Assembly (NCBI GenBank): GCA_027017505.1
Contig: JALUQR010000063.1
Coordinates: 1 to 5,258, forward strand
Direction: 5' to 3'
DNA length: 5,258 nt
Source of the DNA: a bacterium
GTDB lineage: Bacteria; Desulfobacterota; GWC2-55-46; DRQE01
Part shown: positions 4,955 to 5,258 of the stretch, piece after piece
How the letters are laid out: each line of letters starts with the position of its first letter
Numbering within the stretch: the stretch's first letter is position 1
The notes under the pieces: model-generated
Told to the model about the DNA's origin: nothing
Seen by the model: the letters and a program-made list of their open reading frames with translations, nothing else
Database searches by the model: none
Translations under genes and position numbers: made by a program

Positions 4955-5258
4955 ATGGAAAGACACAGGATATGCAGACCCGATGCAATCCCCCGTGGTA
5001 CGGGCATAAGGGTAAGGCTTGGAGAAAGAGAGATAGCCCTTTTCAGGACCAGACAGGACAGGTTCTTTGCCCTTGAGAACCGCTGTCCCCACAGGGATGG
5101 GCCCATATCAGAGGGCATGCTCACAGGCACAACCATCATATGCCCGCTTCACAGCATGCGTATAGACCTGGAAACAGGCACCCTGTGTAACGGTACAGGC
5201 AGGATGCACGAAAGGATAAAGACCTTCAGGGTGGTGGTTGAGGACGGCTACCTCTGGA
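4955..5258 (+). CDS. nirD: Nitrite reductase small subunit, Rieske type (3' truncated by window)
   Basis: The first 101 codons are visible before the window ends, with no stop reached. The protein is a Rieske [2Fe-2S] domain: CPH at residues 44-46 and CPLH at 63-66 give the C-x-H...C-x2-H ligand set with 16 residues between, and ENRCPHRDGP and DLETG are typical surrounding motifs. Together with its place 8 nt after nirB this identifies NirD, the small subunit of cytosolic NADH-nitrite reductase. Typical NirD proteins are about 105-110 residues, so only a short C-terminal piece is probably missing. No signal peptide or membrane segment is visible, unlike Rieske proteins of bc-type complexes. 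A stand-alone Rieske ferredoxin of another oxygenase is unlikely given the neighbour. The ATG follows a good ribosome site; no alternative in-frame start is evident upstream. Confidence 0.92.
   Translation, partial: MERHRICRPDAIPRGTGIRVRLGEREIALFRTRQDRFFALENRCPHRDGPISEGMLTGTTIICPLHSMRIDLETGTLCNGTGRMHERIKTFRVVVEDGYLW

Noticed and set aside
1..5258. Mobile elements, CRISPR arrays, tRNA or rRNA genes, defence genes
   Set aside because: No terminal inverted repeats with a transposase, no regularly spaced repeat array, no cloverleaf or rRNA-like sequence, and no unexplained long ORF was seen on either strand.

Overview
The window is an ordinary bacterial chromosomal segment with all genes on the + strand. 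In order it holds the 3' end of a PgeF/YfiH laccase-domain gene, coaE (dephospho-CoA kinase), rho (transcription termination factor), nirB (large subunit of NADH-dependent nitrite reductase) and the 5' part of nirD (its Rieske-type small subunit), which runs off the right edge. By eye, codon use leans heavily on ATA for Ile and AGG/AGA for Arg at a roughly balanced base composition. Together with the coaE-rho neighbourhood, this would suit a Nitrospirota- or Desulfobacterota-like bacterium, but that assignment is a weak inference.

Region 1-839 is a housekeeping pair. The pgeF stop and coaE start are 3 nt apart, and the coaE Shine-Dalgarno lies inside the last pgeF codons, so the two are almost certainly co-transcribed. 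Region 840-1058 is the rho leader. A strong sigma70-type promoter has its -35 box over the coaE stop codon and is followed by a leader of about 190 nt. The leader carries an inverted repeat at the predicted start point, two copies of an AAAAATCCTTAAAA element, and a stretch with more C than G just before rho, as expected for a gene that may attenuate its own transcription. The best rho start is ATG 1059, not the upstream in-frame ATG 1041.

Region 2307-2525 is the most informative non-coding part. It contains an excellent sigma54 promoter (TGGCAC-N5-TTGCA, 2397-2412). Upstream is a 17-bp palindrome (2351-2367) resembling the NtrC enhancer consensus, with a weaker related site centred 32 bp further upstream. 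This places nirBD under probable general nitrogen control and points to nitrite assimilation. The predicted nirB leader of about 100 nt can form two small hairpins whose hexaloops both have A at position 1 and G at position 4, the hallmark of ANTAR-protein RNA targets. NtrC/sigma54 initiation plus ANTAR antitermination is the known arrangement in the Klebsiella nasF operon. The match here is only suggestive, because no convincing terminator overlaps the second hairpin.

NirB and NirD together would form the cytosolic enzyme reducing nitrite to ammonium with NADH. NirB carries FAD, NADH and siroheme/[4Fe-4S] sites plus two Cys-rich BFD-like segments. NirD carries an intact CxH/CxxH Rieske motif. 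I see no mobile element, CRISPR array, tRNA or rRNA, and no gene system that looks wholly undescribed. The novelty, if any, lies in the regulatory spacers around rho.
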